In this document: positions 60,014 to 64,000 of the stretch, one piece after another
How positions within the stretch are numbered: the stretch's first letter is position 1
Layout: each line of letters opens with the position of its first letter
NCBI RefSeq assembly: GCF_900115345.1
Contig: NZ_FOWC01000001.1
Coordinates: 1,364,001-1,428,000 of the forward strand
Direction of reading: 5' to 3'
DNA: 64,000 nt
DNA from: Amycolatopsis rubida
GTDB lineage: Bacteria > Actinomycetota > Actinomycetes > Mycobacteriales > Pseudonocardiaceae
Position numbers and translations under genes: made by a program
Notes under the pieces: generated by a model
What the model saw: the letters and a program-made list of their open reading frames with translations, nothing else
Database searches by the model: none
What the model was told of the DNA's origin: nothing

Positions 60014-60982
60014 TCACCGACGGTTGCGGTCGGCCAGCGTTTGACCGAATTCCGCGACCGCGGCGCGGATCTCCGGCGGGGTCAGCACCTCGACGCCGGG
60101 GCCGAGGGAAACCAGCTGTCCGACGGCGACTTCCTTGCCCTCCATGGCGAACTCGGCCTCGGCCCACCCATCGGCGTCCCTCGGACCGAGCGACACCAGC
60201 ACCTCGTTCACCTGCTCCGGCCCGAAAACCCGCCGCAACGCAGCCGCCGCGGACCGGTCGAGCCGAGCCGTCACCTTCAACGGCAGCGGCATCTTCTCGA
60301 ACTCCGCCGACGACGCGCGCCACCAATCAGCGAGCGAGAATTCTTCCGGCCGGGCAAAGGTTTTCCCGGTTTCGGCGACCGCCGCCAACCGGGAAACGCG
60401 ATACGTCCGCAAGTCGGCGTCGACGCGCGCCACCAGGTACCAAACTCCGGCTTTGAGCACGAGACCCAGCGGATCGAGCGTCCGCCGGGCGACCTTGTCG
60501 CGCCGCCGATACCGCACGTCGAGCTGCCGCTGGGTCCACACCGCCTTGGCGACCGCGGGCAGCGCGGCCGCGTCATCCGGCGAACTGAACCAGGCCGACG
60601 CGTCGAGGTGAAAGCGCCCGGCGACCGTCCGGGCCTGTTCCTGCAACTGCGCGGGCATGCTCGCGGAGACTTTCGCGTGCGCCGCGGCCACCGCGGTGCC
60701 GAGGCCGAGCCCGGCGAGTGCGTCCGGCACGTCGAGGGCCAGCAGCGCGACGGCCTCACGCGAGGTGAGGCCGTCGAGCCGCGAACGCCAGCCGTCGACG
60801 AGCCGGATGCCGCCACCGCGCCCAGGTTCACTCCAGAGCGGCACGCCGGCTTCGCGCAACGCGGCGAGATCGCGCCGCAGCGTCCGCTCGGTCACGCCCA
60901 GTTCGCCTGCCAGCTCCCCGACGGTGCCCGAGCGTTTGCGGTGCAGCGTGAACAGAAGTGCGACCAGGCGCTCTGCTCGCAT
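60014..60982 (-). CDS. WYL-domain DeoR-like transcriptional regulator
   Basis: A 322-residue regulator. The N-terminal winged HTH (RLVALLFTLHRKRSGTVGELAGELGVTERTLRRDLAALREAG) precedes the WYL domain (LDVRYRRRDKVARRTLDPLGLVLKAGVWYLVARVD...RTYRVSRL) and the WCX-like C-terminal domain (LKVTARLDRSAAAALRRVFG). WYL domains sense ligands such as nucleic acids. The gene is 10 bp downstream of leuA, on the same strand; it may be read through. Confidence 0.92.
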   Translation of the reverse strand: MRAERLVALLFTLHRKRSGTVGELAGELGVTERTLRRDLAALREAGVPLWSEPGRGGGIRLVDGWRSRLDGLTSREAVALLALDVPDALAGLGLGTAVAAAHAKVSASMPAQLQEQARTVAGRFHLDASAWFSSPDDAAALPAVAKAVWTQRQLDVRYRRRDKVARRTLDPLGLVLKAGVWYLVARVDADLRTYRVSRLAAVAETGKTFARPEEFSLADWWRASSAEFEKMPLPLKVTARLDRSAAAALRRVFGPEQVNEVLVSLGPRDADGWAEAEFAMEGKEVAVGQLVSLGPGVEVLTPPEIRAAVAEFGQTLADRNRR

Positions 60983-60992
60983 CAGGCTCGGG

Positions 60993-62851
<1,859 letters not shown>

Positions 62852-62867
<16 letters not shown>

Positions 62868-62893
62868 CAGCGAAGCAGGAGTTCACGAGCCAC
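62852..62893 (-). CDS. leuA leader peptide with Leu-Leu-Leu
   Basis: A 13-codon frame starting at GTG encodes VARELLLRCRDGA with three consecutive leucine codons (CTC CTG CTT) and stops TGA within the hairpin region. A -10-like TACAGT lies six bases before the GTG, so the mRNA would be leaderless. Stalling at the leucine codons when leucyl-tRNA is scarce would disturb the hairpin and permit leuA transcription. Confidence 0.65.
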
Positions 62894-62899
62894 GAGGTC

Positions 62900-62905
62900 A
62901 CTGTA
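62900..62905 (-). promoter_or_regulatory. Candidate leuA -10 element
   Basis: TACAGT on the minus strand, six bases before the leader peptide GTG. This predicts a transcript starting at or next to the start codon. No clear -35 was found. Confidence 0.4.
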
Positions 62906-63021
62906 ACCACCCGGCGCCGCGAAAGGAAAGCCGCCCGCCGCGATCGAACTGTTACGTCGGGTGGCTGATACCTGTTACTAGCGGGTAGCGGCCCGCGAAG
63001 CGACGTGTCAGACTGCCCGGC

Positions 63022-63399
63022 ATGGGCGAGCACGCGGAACAAGCGCAGGAAACCGAGGCGAAGGCGCGACCCCAGCGCACCCCGGTGGACTGGCGGCGCA
63101 CTCGTGAGCGCGGGGTGTCCTTCCTCGCGGCGCTGGTGCGCTGGGCCGGGTTGCTGTTCGCCGCGGTCCTGGTGCTGCACGTGATTTTCGTCATCGGCGA
63201 GGCCAACCAGGGCAACGGCATCGTCTCGTTCGTCCGCAGCTGGGCCGACGGGCTGTCGCTCGGCTTCAAGGACCTGTTCACGCCGAGCGACGCGAAGCTG
63301 CGCGTGCTGGTGAACTACGGCATCGCGGCGGTGTTCTGGCTGGTCGTGTCCGGGATCCTGGCGAAGATCATCCGGCGCGTCGGGGGCGCGGGCGGCTGA
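63022..63399 (+). CDS. Two-helix membrane protein of unknown function
   Basis: A 125-residue protein. A charged N-terminus of ~32 residues leads into a membrane helix (LVRWAGLLFAAVLVLHVIFVI), a soluble amphipathic stretch (FVRSWADGLSLGFKDLFTPSD) and a second helix (LVNYGIAAVFWLVVSGILA) with a basic end. It fits common actinobacterial small integral proteins near leuA, with no known function. Confidence 0.8.
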   Translation: MGEHAEQAQETEAKARPQRTPVDWRRTRERGVSFLAALVRWAGLLFAAVLVLHVIFVIGEANQGNGIVSFVRSWADGLSLGFKDLFTPSDAKLRVLVNYGIAAVFWLVVSGILAKIIRRVGGAGG

Positions 63400-63406
63400 G
63401 CGATCT

Positions 63407-63496
63407 TTACGGCTGCCAGCCGATCACGTCCTCGTCGTAGCCGGTGTTCGGCCGACCGAGCTGCGGTCCGGCGGCTTGGTCGCCAAGCTTCAACGG
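63407..63496 (-). pseudogene. C-terminal fragment related to the neighbouring gene
   Basis: A 29-codon frame bounded by stops ends LGRPNTGYDEDVIGWQP, echoing the end of the next gene (YDDGYAWLAKGTDYQANPIGWQP). The DNA around the stop (CGGCTGCCAGCCGATC) occurs at both gene ends. It has no start and looks like the remnant of a second copy. Confidence 0.5.
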
Positions 63497-63618
63497 TCAG
63501 GTCCGCCGCGCTGCTCGACGCAGGCGTCGGGATGGCGGATGGTTGGCTGACGGTGCTGGCCGGAGCGGCTCCTCGGCGTAGAGCCCAGGAATCCTCACGA
63601 TGAGCGCCTGAGCCGGGA

Positions 63619-64000
63619 TCACGGCTGCCAGCCGATCGGATTTGCCTGGTAGTCCGTGCCCTTGGCCAGCCATGCGTAGCCGTCGTCGTACTTCGCGCCG
63701 GTCACCGTGGCGCCGGGGACGGCCAGTTCCATCGTGCAGGTGCCGTAGGTCGCGCCCTTGGCCGTGAAGTCGCCGGTGGCGTCGCTGTGGCACTTCGGCG
63801 AGTCCGCGGACAGGCCTATCCGTCCTTTGGAGCCGTCCTTGAGCAGGCCGCGGATACCGATCACCCGGGCGGCGGAGAAGTCGTCGCCGGTCTCGTTCGA
63901 CACGGTGACCTGGACATAGAACGGCACCAGTCCGGGGAGGTCGTCGCCGAGGTTCAGCTGGGCCACTTCCGCCTCGGTGCCCCGGTCGATGCGGGTCGCC
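63619..64000 (-). CDS. Secreted-type protein of unknown function, 5' end outside window
   Basis: At least 126 residues are visible, with the start beyond the right edge. The sequence has a beta-rich, Ig-like pattern (VPFYVQVTVSNETGDDF, GATYGTCTMELAVPGATV) as in extracytoplasmic DUF4352-like proteins, and two cysteines (PKCHSD and TCTME) likely to form a disulfide. It ends NPIGWQP. I cannot name the family or see a signal peptide. Confidence 0.7.
   Translation of the reverse strand, partial: ATRIDRGTEAEVAQLNLGDDLPGLVPFYVQVTVSNETGDDFSAARVIGIRGLLKDGSKGRIGLSADSPKCHSDATGDFTAKGATYGTCTMELAVPGATVTGAKYDDGYAWLAKGTDYQANPIGWQP

Overview
The window is high-GC actinobacterial DNA. Start codons are often GTG, stop and start codons of adjacent genes frequently overlap as ATGA or GTGA, and several promoters look leaderless. 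Gene content (a conservon-type cvn locus, LGFP-repeat secreted enzyme, deazaflavin-type oxidoreductase, DUF2304 and DUF6541 glycan genes, WYL regulator, ECF42-type sigma factor) points to the Pseudonocardiaceae. Amycolatopsis or a close relative is my inference; no marker here fixes the species.

Layout. 0.3-4 kb: a tight minus-strand operon of two small paralogous helical proteins, a large FtsK/SpoIIIE-type ATPase and a coiled-coil protein. 4.3-8.9 kb: an NTF2-like protein, tRNA-Ser(GGA), a PP2C phosphatase divergent from a DNA methyltransferase translationally coupled to a Ser/Thr kinase, and a membrane protein. 9-23 kb: envelope and metabolic genes (L,D-transpeptidase, secreted sugar dehydrogenase with PKD and LGFP repeats, VOC protein, hydroxyacyl-CoA dehydrogenase, TetR plus deazaflavin oxidoreductase pair, two-component system with a GT39-like transferase, threonine dehydratase-like enzyme). 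23-26.5 kb: a conservon-like cluster lacking the DUF742 member. 26.5-35 kb: a housekeeping block (SRP RNA, dnaX, ybaB, recR) holding a spermidine synthase-like gene, a large secreted GH31 enzyme and a cell-wall amidase.

35-42 kb is a surface-glycan locus (UDP-GlcNAc epimerase, two GT2 enzymes, flippase, DUF6541 and DUF2304 membrane proteins) followed by a small P-loop kinase. 42.8-48.6 kb is a complete oligopeptide/dipeptide ABC importer (binding protein, two permeases, two ATPases) ending in a strong terminator. 48.7-51.5 kb carries an NTF2-like protein, a YCII/DGPF protein coupled to an ECF42-type sigma factor, and a DedA protein. 51.7-54.8 kb is a two-gene island: an Abi-like HEPN protein overlapping a fused methyltransferase-specificity protein, behind a good promoter and a long structured leader. 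54.8-61 kb holds an EamA transporter with LysR, a TetR with esterase, a second DedA-like protein, and an SDR with a WYL regulator. 61-63 kb is leuA with a leucine-rich leader peptide and attenuator hairpin. The window ends in a small membrane protein, a C-terminal gene fragment and a truncated related gene.

Most interesting candidates are the HEPN-methyltransferase module (probable phage defence, possibly with leader control), the FtsK-like/small-protein operon (possible secretion or conflict machinery), the methyltransferase-kinase-phosphatase group, and the leuA attenuator. Functions are inferred from motifs read by eye; no database search was possible.
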